Below are positions 25,659 through 33,196 of a stretch of DNA of 64,000 nucleotides, in pieces. The stretch lies in contig WYBS01000020.1 of assembly GCA_011525755.1 (NCBI GenBank), positions 62,001 through 126,000 of the forward strand, written 5' to 3'. How positions within the stretch are numbered: position 1 is the stretch's first letter; each line of letters begins with the position of its first letter. The notes below the pieces were generated by a model. That model was not told the origin of the DNA, did not search any database, and saw nothing but the letters and a program-made list of their open reading frames with translations. Source of the DNA: Planctomycetaceae bacterium (GTDB lineage: Bacteria; Planctomycetota; PLA2). The translations under genes and the position numbers were made by a program.

Positions 25659-26932
25659 TGGGGAAGGGCGCCGGGAAACCCCATCCGAACGCGCGGCTCG
25701 TCGTGCCCGCGCTGCGGCTGCCGGCGAACGATCTCGACCCCTACCTGCGCCTCGCCGCCCGCGGCGTCGGCGGTTTCTGCGTTTTCGGGGGCGACCTCTC
25801 GCTGCGGACGATCCTCGACCGCCTGCAGGGAGCGGCGCCGCATCCGCTGCTCTTCGCGTCCGACCTCGAGGACGGCGCGGGGCAGCAGGTGAGAGGCCTC
25901 ACGCGGCACCCCCCGGCGGCGGCGCTCGACCCGGACGCCGCGGAGCATGCGGGGATCCGCACGGCGATCGAGGCGCGCCTCATGGGCCTCACGATGGCCT
26001 TCGCGCCGGTGTGCGACGTCCTTTCCGTCGCGAGAAACCCGATCATCCAGGCGCGCGCGTTCCGGCACCCCCCCGCGCCCCCCCGGTTCGTGCGCGGGGC
26101 GCGTTCGTTCGGGCTCCGGACGTGCGCGAAGCACTTCCCCGGCCACGGCGGGACGGCGCTCGACAGCCACGACGCGCTGCCGGTCGTCGACGCGGACCTC
26201 GCGACGTGGCGGAGGCGCGACCTCCCTCCGTTCCAGCTGTGCATCGACGCCGGCGTGGACGCCGTGATGACCGCGCACGTCGCGTGCCCCGCGCTCACGG
26301 GATCGCCGACGCTCCCCGCGACGCTCTCGCGGAGGGTGATGACCGATCTCCTGCGGAAGGAGATGGGGTTCTCGGGGCTCGCGGTGACCGACGCGCTGCT
26401 GATGGAGGGGGTCCGGGGGGGAAGGAGCGAGGGCGAGGCGGCGCTCCTCTCGCTCGAGGCCGGGTGCGACGCGCTCCTCGTGCCGAGCGACGTGGATGCC
26501 GTGCTCGCCGCGGTCGAGCGCGCGGACGCGCCCGAGGCGCTCGCGCGGATGGCCGCCGCCGCGGAGCCGCTGCCCGATCCGCTCGCCGCCGCGGCGGAGG
26601 GTTCGGTCGCGTGCACGGGCGAGGTGCGCGTCGGCCCGGGTCCGCACGCGCCGCTTGTCTTCGACCTCGACCGTCGCGGCGCGGGCGAGGCCCTTGCGCG
26701 CGCGATCGGCGGGCTCTCCGTGCCGTCGGTGCTGATCCTCCGGAGCGACCGGGCGTGGGGGGGCGCGCTCGAGCTTCCCGCGGCGGCGCGCGAGGCCGCG
26801 GCGGGGGCGGGGCTCGTGATCCTCCTCGGACCGAAGCTCCTGCTCGAGGGGCTCTCGCCGCGCGCGCACGTGCAGGCGCCCGGCCACGATCCTCTGACGG
26901 TCGCGGCGGTCGCCAGGCGGGTGCGCGGGTAG
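25655..26932 (+). CDS. nagZ: Beta-N-acetylhexosaminidase, GH3 (NagZ-like)
   Basis: 425 residues. Glycoside hydrolase family 3 core with CVFGGDLSLR, FASDLEDGAGQQV, FAPVCDVL, the NagZ loop KHFPGHGGTALDSHDALP carrying the Asp-His acid/base dyad, TAHVACPAL and the nucleophile Asp in LAVTDALLMEGV. It would release GlcNAc from GlcNAc-anhydroMurNAc in the cytoplasm; no signal peptide is seen. Two starts are possible, GTG 25655 (four-base overlap with anmK) or ATG 25658. The region around residue 250 (GVRGGRSE) is encoded by a G-run motif copy. The C-terminal 120 residues are a less conserved alpha/beta part. Stop abuts the ATG of the symporter. Confidence 0.9.
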   Translation: MMGKGAGKPHPNARLVVPALRLPANDLDPYLRLAARGVGGFCVFGGDLSLRTILDRLQGAAPHPLLFASDLEDGAGQQVRGLTRHPPAAALDPDAAEHAGIRTAIEARLMGLTMAFAPVCDVLSVARNPIIQARAFRHPPAPPRFVRGARSFGLRTCAKHFPGHGGTALDSHDALPVVDADLATWRRRDLPPFQLCIDAGVDAVMTAHVACPALTGSPTLPATLSRRVMTDLLRKEMGFSGLAVTDALLMEGVRGGRSEGEAALLSLEAGCDALLVPSDVDAVLAAVERADAPEALARMAAAAEPLPDPLAAAAEGSVACTGEVRVGPGPHAPLVFDLDRRGAGEALARAIGGLSVPSVLILRSDRAWGGALELPAAAREAAAGAGLVILLGPKLLLEGLSPRAHVQAPGHDPLTVAAVARRVRG

Positions 26933-28444
26933 ATGCTCGCGCTCGCGGCGCTCGACTGGGCCGTCGTCGCGGCCTACGGCGCGACGGTCCTCGCGATCGG
27001 CTGGGCCGCGGCGCGGAGGCAGCGCTCGGCCGACGAGTTCTTCCTCGGCGGCAGGCGCCTGCGGTGGTGGATGCTCGCGGTCTCGCTCGTCGCCACCTCC
27101 TTCAGCGGCGTCTCGCTCGTGGGGGGCACGGGGTTCGGGTACGGCAGGGGCCAGGGGCTCCGCTGGCTCCAGCTGCAGGCGGGAGACCTCGTCGCCCTGA
27201 CGATCGTGTGCCTCCTCTTCCTCCCGTTCTTCTCGGGGCTCCGGCTGACGACCGCGTACGAGTACCTCGAGCGGCGGTTCGGGGTCGTCGCGCGGACCGT
27301 CGCGAGCGCGCTCTTCATCGCGCAGACGGTCGCGCGCGGCGCGGTGGTCCTCCTCGTGCCCGCGGTCGCGCTCAGCGAGGTGCTCGGCTGGTCCATCGGG
27401 AGCGCCATCCTCGCGACGACCGTCGCCGCGATCGCCTACAGCGCCTCGGGAGGGATCGCCGCGGTGGTGTGGACCGACCTCATCCAGATGACGGTCGTCG
27501 TGTTCTCCGTCCTCTACTGCATCGTGCTCGTGGACCTCGACGTGCCCGGCGGCATCGCCGCCGTGCTCGACCACGCGCGCGGCGCCGACCAGCTCGAGGC
27601 GTTCACGTTCGAGCTCGACCCGGGCACCTACCTGAACGTGTCGGGCGCGTTCCTGCCGTGGGTCGTCCTCACCTGCTCGCTCTACGGCACCGGCCAGCAG
27701 GCGGTGCAGCGCTTCGTCGCGTGCAGCGACCTCGGCGGCGCGCGGCGCGCCGCGTTCGTCTCGTGGGCGATCGGCACGTTCGCGCTCGCGCTCAGCCTGT
27801 TCCTCGGCGTCTGCCTCTCCGCCTGGGTCGAGCTCGCCCCCGGCGCCCCGAGCCTCGAGGGAGGGGACGAAGCGCTGCCGTCCTTCATCCGCGCGAGGCT
27901 CCCGGCGGGCATCGCGGGGCTCATGCTCGCGGCCATCTTCGCGGCGTCGATGTCGAGCCTCGACTCCGCGATCCACTCGACGGCGACGGCGCTGCTCGTC
28001 GATTTCGTGCGCCGCTTCTCCCGCACCCCCCCGACCCCCCGCGCGGAGCTCTTCTGGGCGCGAGCCGCGACCGTCGGGTTCGGTGTCCTCGCGACGGGAG
28101 GGGCGCTCCTCGCCGCGGACCTCGGCCAGGGCATCCTGAAGACGCTCGTCACGTGGCTCGGCTACTTCGCCGGCCCGCTCCTCAGCCTGTTCCTCCTCGG
28201 CATGCTGACGCGCAGGGCGAACGAGAAGGGGGTCCTTCTGGGGGTCGGGGTCGCCTTCGGGGGGGTCGTTCTGGCCATCCTCCTCCGCGCGCCCGCGCGG
28301 CTCGGCGTCGATCCCCTCTGGCTCGCGCCATTCTCGGCGCTCCTCACCGCAGGCGCCGGCTGGGCCGCGAGCCTTCTCTGGCCTCCCCCGGACCCCCTCC
28401 GGATCCGGGATCTCGTCCGGGGGATTCCGGGACCTCCGGATTAG
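26933..28444 (+). CDS. Sodium:solute symporter (SSS family)
   Basis: 503 residues with about 13 hydrophobic segments, the SSS fold. Family motifs: ADEFFLGGRRLRWWMLAVSLVATSFSG, GLRLTTAYEYLERRFG, YSASGGIAAVVWTDLIQM, and AAIFAASMSSLDSAIHSTATAL with the Ser/Asp residues of the Na2 site. The ATG directly follows the nagZ stop (TAGATG), so it belongs to the peptidoglycan-recycling operon. This context makes an amino sugar or cell-wall fragment (for example anhydro-MurNAc disaccharide or GlcNAc) the likely cargo, but no binding-site evidence separates it from SSS sugar or sialate transporters. It faces the inner membrane. Confidence 0.88.
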   Translation: MLALAALDWAVVAAYGATVLAIGWAAARRQRSADEFFLGGRRLRWWMLAVSLVATSFSGVSLVGGTGFGYGRGQGLRWLQLQAGDLVALTIVCLLFLPFFSGLRLTTAYEYLERRFGVVARTVASALFIAQTVARGAVVLLVPAVALSEVLGWSIGSAILATTVAAIAYSASGGIAAVVWTDLIQMTVVVFSVLYCIVLVDLDVPGGIAAVLDHARGADQLEAFTFELDPGTYLNVSGAFLPWVVLTCSLYGTGQQAVQRFVACSDLGGARRAAFVSWAIGTFALALSLFLGVCLSAWVELAPGAPSLEGGDEALPSFIRARLPAGIAGLMLAAIFAASMSSLDSAIHSTATALLVDFVRRFSRTPPTPRAELFWARAATVGFGVLATGGALLAADLGQGILKTLVTWLGYFAGPLLSLFLLGMLTRRANEKGVLLGVGVAFGGVVLAILLRAPARLGVDPLWLAPFSALLTAGAGWAASLLWPPPDPLRIRDLVRGIPGPPD

Positions 28445-28446
28445 GC

Positions 28447-28475
28447 TTGAATTGGCGGGCCGGTTCTTCTTAACT
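28447..28475 (+). promoter_or_regulatory. Promoter with good -35 and -10 before the HEAT/receiver-like gene
   Basis: TTGAAT (28447-28452), a 17-base spacer, TTAACT (28470-28475). The transcript would have a leader of about 100 bases before ATG 28581, which has AAGGGAGG six bases upstream. This is unlike the leaderless genes nearby. Confidence 0.55.
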
Positions 28476-28580
28476 AGCCGGTCCCCAAGCGGGGTCGTGG
28501 TGGCGCAAGCCCTGGGCATACAGCAGTTCGGCGCGGTGAACCCGCGCCGCAGGTCGGCACAGTCCGAAGGGAGGAACGAA

Positions 28581-30878
28581 ATGGCGGCAGGCGGAAATCC
28601 CCTGGCGCGGATCGTCTCGGTCATTCTGGTCATGGCCCTCGTCGGCGGCACCGCCGTGGCGCAGGGCGGGACCGCAGCCGAGAAGCTCGACGAGGGGCTG
28701 AAGCTCCTGCGGGCAGGGGACCGTGAGTCGGTCCAGAGGGCCATCGGCGTCCTGCGCGAGGCCCTGGCCGCCGACCTGTCGAGCGAGGATGCGCTCGCGG
28801 CACTGGCCCAGGCGGAGTACGCGGGCTGGCAGGCGCTCCTGAACCTCATGGCGTCGGGCGCCGAGGGGGCCAACGTCGCGGTCGCGATCCTCGACATCGC
28901 GACGCCGCGGCTCCCCGAGAAGGCGTTCAGCGACGAGGAGCTCCGCGGGCTCGTCAAGACAGCCTGCGAGTCGGAGAGCTACTCCGAGCGTTTCGACGCG
29001 GGGGTCACGCTCGGCCGCGTGTACGGCGAGTTCGCGGTGCCCTACCTGCTCGCCTACCTCGGCTCCTCGAACACGGACCAGATGACCAACGCCCACATCA
29101 CGCTGATGACGCGCATCGGCCGCTCGGCCGTTCCGCCCCTCAACGTGGCGCTCAGGAACGGCAGCCCGACGGTGCGGCGGATGGTCGCGAACGAGCTCGG
29201 CCAGATCGGCGACGAGCGCTCGCTCGCGGTCGTGGCCGAGGCGACGCAGGATGAGGACCAGGACGTGCGCAACGCGGCGATCAAGGCGCACGAGAGCCTC
29301 GTCGGCAAGTTCCCCTGGGCGGCGGACATGGGCCCGGCGGACCTCCACCTCCGGCTCGCGCAGCTCTATTACCAGGGCAACTACCGGGTGATGGCCTTCA
29401 CCGACCGGCCGCTCGTCACGTGGTCGTGGAGCGACCGGCTGATCTTCACCCCGGCTCCGAAGCACCTCTACGTCCTCAAGATGGCCGAGAGCGAGTGCTA
29501 CGACGCGCTCCGGCTCGACCCGGGCAACCACGAGGCTCGCTCGATGCTCGCGCGCGTCCTCGCCACCGAGAAGACGGCGTCCGACGCGGTCGCGCCGCAG
29601 TCCGAGGGCGACGAGCTCACGATGGCCTACGCGGCGGGGCTCGGCAACGCCGAGGGCACGGTGGCCGCGCTCGGCTGGACCACGCTCTCCGACGCGCTCG
29701 CCGCGAGCCTCGACCAGAACGACAAGTCCGCGGCGACGTTCCTCCTGCGCGTGATGCCCGCCGTCTACGGCGGCACGGACTTCACGAGCGACAACCCGGT
29801 CGTGCGCGCCACGACCGACACGTCGGCCGGCGTGCGCATCGCCGCGGCCGAGGCGATCCTCCGCTGCAACGGCGTCCGGAGGCTCACGGCCTACCCGGAT
29901 CCCGACGGATTCATCGGCCTCGTCGCGCAGTCGGTCGGCGAGATCGTCCCGCGCCAGATCCTCGTGATCGACGCGAGGGACGAGCGCCGCAACAAGGTGC
30001 TCGCCGAGCTCAACGGCGCGAAGTTCATCGCGTACGACGCGCGCAGCGGCTCGGACGGCTACATCCTCGCCCGGCGTCTCTCGGGCCTCGACCTCGTCAT
30101 CGCGAGCCCGGACCTCTCCGACATGGACATCCTCGCGCTCCAGCGCCGTCTCGCGGAGGACGACCGGACCAAGAACGCGCCGCTGCTCGTGATCGGCACG
30201 GCCGACCAGGCGGCGAACTCGCAGTGGGTCGCGATGTTCGAGGGCAAGGCGGCGGGCGTCGCCGGGATCCTCGATGGTCCCGGGCTTCCCGGCGAGGAGT
30301 TCCTCGGCAAGGTGAGGAGCGCGTTCCAGGGCGACAGCCCCGGTGCCGCGGACCGCTATGCGCGCAGCGCCGCGGTCCTCTCCGCGCTCGCGAAGACCGA
30401 CACGGGCAACGCGCTCTTCCACTGGCAGGCGCTCACCGAGACGCTCACCGCGCTGCTGACGGCCGACGTGCCGGACGAGCCGCCGGTGCGCCTGAACGCG
30501 ATCCATGCGCTGGCGAATCTCGGCGACCCCAACGGGACCGGTCCGCTCCTCGGCTTCTTCGGCGCGGCCTCGGGCGCGTCGAAGGCGGCCGCCGGGATGG
30601 CGGTTGCGGCGCTCGGCCGAAAGAACCCGATCGTGCTCGACGATGCGGCGTTCCAGGTGCTCCTCGCGGGGACCCGGGACGGCGACGCGACCGTTCGCGC
30701 GGCCGCGTTCGACGCGCTCGGCGCGTGCCAGCTGACGCCCGACCAGGCGCTCTCCTGCGCCGTCGCCAACCGTCCGACCGTCGGCGCCCCCGAGGCGGCT
30801 GGCGGCGGCGAGGCGTCCGGCGAGGGTTGCGGGGAAGGCTGCGGCGAAGGCGAAGGTGCCACGCTCTCCACACGCTGA
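28581..30878 (+). CDS. Exported HEAT-repeat protein with internal receiver-like domain
   Basis: 765 residues. A signal peptide (about 1-28, ending TAVAQGG) is followed by TPR/HEAT-like helices: MTRIGRSAVPPLNVALRNG, RRMVANELGQIGDERSLAVVAEATQDEDQDVR. About residues 457-545 read like a response-regulator fold: RQILVIDARDERRN, then DLVIASPDLSDMDILALQR and APLLVIGTADQ. The first acidic cluster is only partly kept and the phospho-acceptor is S-P-D, so phosphorylation is doubtful. More HEAT helices follow, and the C-terminus ends in Gly/Glu/Cys repeats (GEGCGEGCGEGEG). No enzyme motif is seen. ATG 28581 has a strong Shine-Dalgarno sequence. Probably periplasmic, protein-binding. Highly expressed-looking promoter and terminator. 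Function unknown. Confidence 0.7.
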   Translation: MAAGGNPLARIVSVILVMALVGGTAVAQGGTAAEKLDEGLKLLRAGDRESVQRAIGVLREALAADLSSEDALAALAQAEYAGWQALLNLMASGAEGANVAVAILDIATPRLPEKAFSDEELRGLVKTACESESYSERFDAGVTLGRVYGEFAVPYLLAYLGSSNTDQMTNAHITLMTRIGRSAVPPLNVALRNGSPTVRRMVANELGQIGDERSLAVVAEATQDEDQDVRNAAIKAHESLVGKFPWAADMGPADLHLRLAQLYYQGNYRVMAFTDRPLVTWSWSDRLIFTPAPKHLYVLKMAESECYDALRLDPGNHEARSMLARVLATEKTASDAVAPQSEGDELTMAYAAGLGNAEGTVAALGWTTLSDALAASLDQNDKSAATFLLRVMPAVYGGTDFTSDNPVVRATTDTSAGVRIAAAEAILRCNGVRRLTAYPDPDGFIGLVAQSVGEIVPRQILVIDARDERRNKVLAELNGAKFIAYDARSGSDGYILARRLSGLDLVIASPDLSDMDILALQRRLAEDDRTKNAPLLVIGTADQAANSQWVAMFEGKAAGVAGILDGPGLPGEEFLGKVRSAFQGDSPGAADRYARSAAVLSALAKTDTGNALFHWQALTETLTALLTADVPDEPPVRLNAIHALANLGDPNGTGPLLGFFGAASGASKAAAGMAVAALGRKNPIVLDDAAFQVLLAGTRDGDATVRAAAFDALGACQLTPDQALSCAVANRPTVGAPEAAGGGEASGEGCGEGCGEGEGATLSTR

Positions 30879-30904
30879 AAAGCGTTTTAGCGTTCCATGA
30901 ACGG

Positions 30905-30936
30905 GGGGCGGCCCAGGCGGCCGCCCCTCTCGTTTT
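30905..30936 (+). terminator. Rho-independent terminator after the HEAT/receiver-like gene
   Basis: GGGGCGGCC (30905-30913), loop CAGGC, GGCCGCCCC (30919-30927), then TCTCGTTTT (30928-30936). It is a perfect 9-bp stem followed by a T-rich tail. Confidence 0.75.
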
Positions 30937-30983
30937 CCGCGCCGGGGCCCGTCGAAGGGAGGGGGCTCCGGGGGCCGGGGGCG

Positions 30984-31358
30984 CTACGCGAGCGCGATCG
31001 CGACCGCGGCAGCCACCGTGCGCGAGTGCGTGATCGAGATGCGCCAGTCGCGGATCGCCCGCCGGTTCGCGGTCTCGAGCGCGCGCCCCGTCAGGCGGAC
31101 GTAGGGCTCGCCGCCGGGCCGGTTGAGGATCGCGATCTCCTTGAAGGCCGCGCCGGCCATGCCGGTCCCGAGCGCCTTCATCACCGCCTCCTTGGCCGCG
31201 AAGAGCCCCGCGAGGTGCGTCGCGCCCTCCGCCGTCGAGACGCGGCCCGCGTCCTCGTCGGGGTGGAGGATGCGCTCCCTGAAGGCCTTCCCGTGGCGTT
31301 CGAGCGATTCGGCGACGCGGGCGATCTCGACGAGATCGAGGCCGAGCCCCGCGATCAC
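30984..31358 (-). CDS. acpS: Holo-[acyl-carrier-protein] synthase
   Basis: 124 residues, AcpS length. Transfers 4'-phosphopantetheine from CoA to apo-ACP. The motifs are GLGLDLVEIARV (metal-binding Asp), FAAKEAVMKALGTG (Glu and Lys of the active site) and ISITHSRTVAAAVAIA at the C-terminus. GTG start at 31358 overlapping the TGA of the pentapeptide-repeat gene by four bases, so it is the third gene of a leftward three-gene operon led by a coiled-coil protein. The G-run motif occupies the gap after its stop, between it and the terminator of the opposing gene. Confidence 0.95.
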   Translation of the reverse strand: MIAGLGLDLVEIARVAESLERHGKAFRERILHPDEDAGRVSTAEGATHLAGLFAAKEAVMKALGTGMAGAAFKEIAILNRPGGEPYVRLTGRALETANRRAIRDWRISITHSRTVAAAVAIALA

Positions 31359-31783
31359 GCCGTGGCCCCGGTCTCGCCGAAGCTCGCGCCGGTGACGTCG
31401 GCGCCCTCGAGGTCGGCGTCCGTCAGATCGGCGCCGTTCAGGTTCGCGTCGCGGAGGTTCGCGCCCTTGAGGCGCGCCCCGCGCAGGTTGCAGAGCGCGA
31501 GGTTCGCCCGGCGGAGGTCCGCGCCGGAGGCGTTCGCGCCGCGCAGGTTCGCGCCGAAGAGGTCCGCCTCCGAGAGATCGGCGTGCGTCAGGTGCGCCCC
31601 GCCGAGATCCGCCCCGGAGAGGATCGCCCCGAAGAGGAACGCGTCGGTCAGCAGCGCGTCCGCAAGCGTCGCCTCCTTGAGGTTCGCGAGGGCGAGGTTC
31701 GCCTTGCGGAGGTCCTTGCCGCGCAGGTCCGCCCCCTGGAGGCGCGCGCGGTAGAGGTCGGCGCCCGGTCCCGGCTCGCTCAT
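31355..31783 (-). CDS. Pentapeptide-repeat protein
   Basis: 142 residues, almost wholly pentapeptide repeats A(D/N)LXX: about 24 units such as GADLR, KANLA, SEADL, FGANL, RRANL, NGADL. This folds as a right-handed quadrilateral beta-helix. No signal peptide or membrane segment. Family members include gyrase-protecting proteins (Qnr, MfpA) and many of unknown role; nothing here points to one. ATG 31783 overlaps the stop of the coiled-coil gene (ATGA), and its stop overlaps the acpS start, so the three are translationally coupled. The functional link to AcpS is unknown. Confidence 0.9.
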   Translation of the reverse strand: MSEPGPGADLYRARLQGADLRGKDLRKANLALANLKEATLADALLTDAFLFGAILSGADLGGAHLTHADLSEADLFGANLRGANASGADLRRANLALCNLRGARLKGANLRDANLNGADLTDADLEGADVTGASFGETGATA

Positions 31784-32262
31784 GCCTTCAGGAACTCCTT
31801 CACGAGATCGTACGCCTCCCGCGTGGCGCGGTCGGAATGCGGCGGGTGGCCTCCGAGGCCGAAGCGCGCCTCGGCCGGCAGGATGGGGTCGAGGCCCAGG
31901 CGCTCGCGCACCGAGCGGCTGCGCTCGAGAGCGTCGGAGTACTCGGTCCGCAGCTCGAGGAGGTGCGACTTCCCCGCGACGACGCGCTTCGCCGCATCGA
32001 CCATCCCCTCCTTCGCGCCCTCGACGCGCTGGAGGATCCGCGGGACGAGGTCCCCCTCGACGTAGCGGAGGTACTCCTCGAGCTGCGAGCGATCCGTGGC
32101 GTGGATCTCCTCGCCGAGCCTCCGGACGATGTCCGCGTACCGCCGCGTGCGGACGCCCTCGACTCCCTCGTCGCGCTCGCACTCGCGCTGCCGGCGGCGC
32201 GCCCGCGAGAGGAGATTCTCGAGGCCGATCAGCTGGCGGACCCGCTCGCTCATCCTCGACAT
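31780..32262 (-). CDS. Coiled-coil protein of unknown function
   Basis: 160 residues, predicted mostly helical, charged and without membrane segments. Heptad-like stretches run through RARRRQRECERDEGVE and RRLGEEIHATDRSQLEEYL, then a less charged region and LELRTEYSDALERSRSVRERLG. The last 40 residues are less regular (GLGGHPPHSDRATREAYDLVKEFL). No known domain is recognised. ATG 32262 is chosen since AAGGA lies nine bases upstream and a two-box promoter starts transcription about 18 bases before it; ATG 32253 is a second in-frame option. First gene of the operon with the pentapeptide-repeat protein and acpS. Confidence 0.7.
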   Translation of the reverse strand: MSRMSERVRQLIGLENLLSRARRRQRECERDEGVEGVRTRRYADIVRRLGEEIHATDRSQLEEYLRYVEGDLVPRILQRVEGAKEGMVDAAKRVVAGKSHLLELRTEYSDALERSRSVRERLGLDPILPAEARFGLGGHPPHSDRATREAYDLVKEFLKA

Positions 32263-32286
32263 CGTCGGAAGTCCTTGTCGGGCAAG

Positions 32287-32315
32287 ACTGTAGGACGCCC
32301 CGTGACGCCGTTCAA
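32287..32315 (-). promoter_or_regulatory. Promoter of the coiled-coil/pentapeptide/acpS operon
   Basis: Read on the minus strand: TTGAAC (32315-32310), a 17-base spacer, TACAGT (32292-32287). It is one of the best sigma-70-type promoters in the window, and a Shine-Dalgarno AAGGA follows before ATG 32262. Confidence 0.6.
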
Positions 32316-32384
32316 GTCGAAAAGGTCCCGAGCCGATCGACCTTCCTATTGGTGGGCAGACCCCCATAGCCCCACCGGAAATGG

Positions 32385-32390
32385 TAGAAT
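32385..32390 (+). promoter_or_regulatory. -10-like hexamer TAGAAT before the small Cys-rich gene
   Basis: TAGAAT, 22 bases before ATG 32413, same hexamer as at 1903 and 35619. The leader would be about 16 bases without a clear Shine-Dalgarno sequence. Confidence 0.4.
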
Positions 32391-32412
32391 CCCGACCGCC
32401 GCAAGACGCACC

Positions 32413-32595
32413 ATGGGAAAGAAGAAAGACTGCTTCGGGGTCGAGGACTACGTCTGCATGACGACCAACTGCCCCTATGCGCGCGAGTGCATCCAGGCGG
32501 TCTGGGAGAAGCGGCTGAACCGCGCGCTCGACCGGAAGAAGGGGGCGCCCCCGAAGCGCCGGTCGCCCAGCCGCGCGATCGCGCCCGCCGGCTAG
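32413..32595 (+). CDS. Small four-cysteine protein, unknown function
   Basis: 60 residues. Starts MGKKKDCFGVEDYVC; the cysteines are C7, C15, C20 and C26 (spacing 7, 4, 5), the last followed by IQAVW, a layout suited to one zinc or small Fe-S site. The second half is strongly basic (KKGAPPKRRSPSR). It recalls the small 'CW...C...CPAY...CW' proteins found beside signalling genes, but I do not recognise it as a named family. It is between a divergent operon and a convergent HEAT gene, with its own TAGAAT box. A composition switch from acidic/Cys-rich to basic is clear. Coding call rests on the box, start and Cys pattern. Confidence 0.55.
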   Translation: MGKKKDCFGVEDYVCMTTNCPYARECIQAVWEKRLNRALDRKKGAPPKRRSPSRAIAPAG

Positions 32596-32605
32596 GCTAG
32601 CTAGG

Positions 32606-33196
32606 CTAGCCGCCGAGCGCCTTTCCGATCGTCCCCCGGACCCCCTCGTCCTCCTCGCGCGAGAGGCGTTGCCGGAGCGCGTTGCTTGTGGCCGGCGGCA
32701 GCTCCCGCCCGACCGGGACCCCGACTCCCTCCACGAGCGCCGCCACGTCGCCGCCCTCGCGCCGCGCGGTCGCGAGCGCGGCGGCGCGTCGCACGACCGG
32801 CTCGCGGTCGTCGAGGAACGCGAGGAGGATCCGCTCGTCCGGCACGTGGACGCCCGCGGCGAGGACGAGCAGCGCGCGCACCTTGGGGCTCGCCTCGCGC
32901 GGCGCCGTCTCGACGAGGACGCTGCGGGCGCTTCCGCGCAGGCGCCCGGAGACGCGCACGACCTCGGCGGCGATCGCCTCCTTCGGCCCCGCGAGGGCGT
33001 CGCGAAGGTCCTCGCGAAGCGTCGCGACCGTCTCGTAGGGACGGAGGATCTCCTCGACAGGTGCCGCCGCCGGCGCCGGAGGCAGGGGGGGTGCGGGGGC
33101 CGGCGGGGGCTCCTCGCCCGGGAAGAGCCGAATGGACACGAGGACGCCCGTGGCGACCCCCGCGACGAGGAGGCAGAGGAAGACGACGCCCCTCAA
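32606..33196 (-). CDS. Membrane-anchored HEAT-repeat protein
   Basis: 196 residues. An N-terminal hydrophobic helix (VVFLCLLVAGVATGVLVSI) is followed by a Pro/Ala linker, then HEAT-like helices: ALAGPKEAIAAEVVRVSGRL, SPKVRALLVLAAGVHVPDERILLAFLDDREPVVRRAAALATARR. The start is the TTG at 33196, which overlaps the stop of the FGE-like gene by four bases (TTGA); no ATG or GTG is in a suitable place. The helix anchors it in the inner membrane with the repeats probably outside. Coupled expression with the FGE-like protein suggests a joint envelope role. No enzymatic motif. Confidence 0.65.
   Translation of the reverse strand: MRGVVFLCLLVAGVATGVLVSIRLFPGEEPPPAPAPPLPPAPAAAPVEEILRPYETVATLREDLRDALAGPKEAIAAEVVRVSGRLRGSARSVLVETAPREASPKVRALLVLAAGVHVPDERILLAFLDDREPVVRRAAALATARREGGDVAALVEGVGVPVGRELPPATSNALRQRLSREEDEGVRGTIGKALGG

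Noticed and set aside
25238-28957. Very long open frame on the minus strand (over 1200 codons)
   Set aside because: It lies opposite the anmK-nagZ-symporter genes, is Arg/Glu/Asp-rich low complexity, and reflects the GC-rich third codon position, not a gene.
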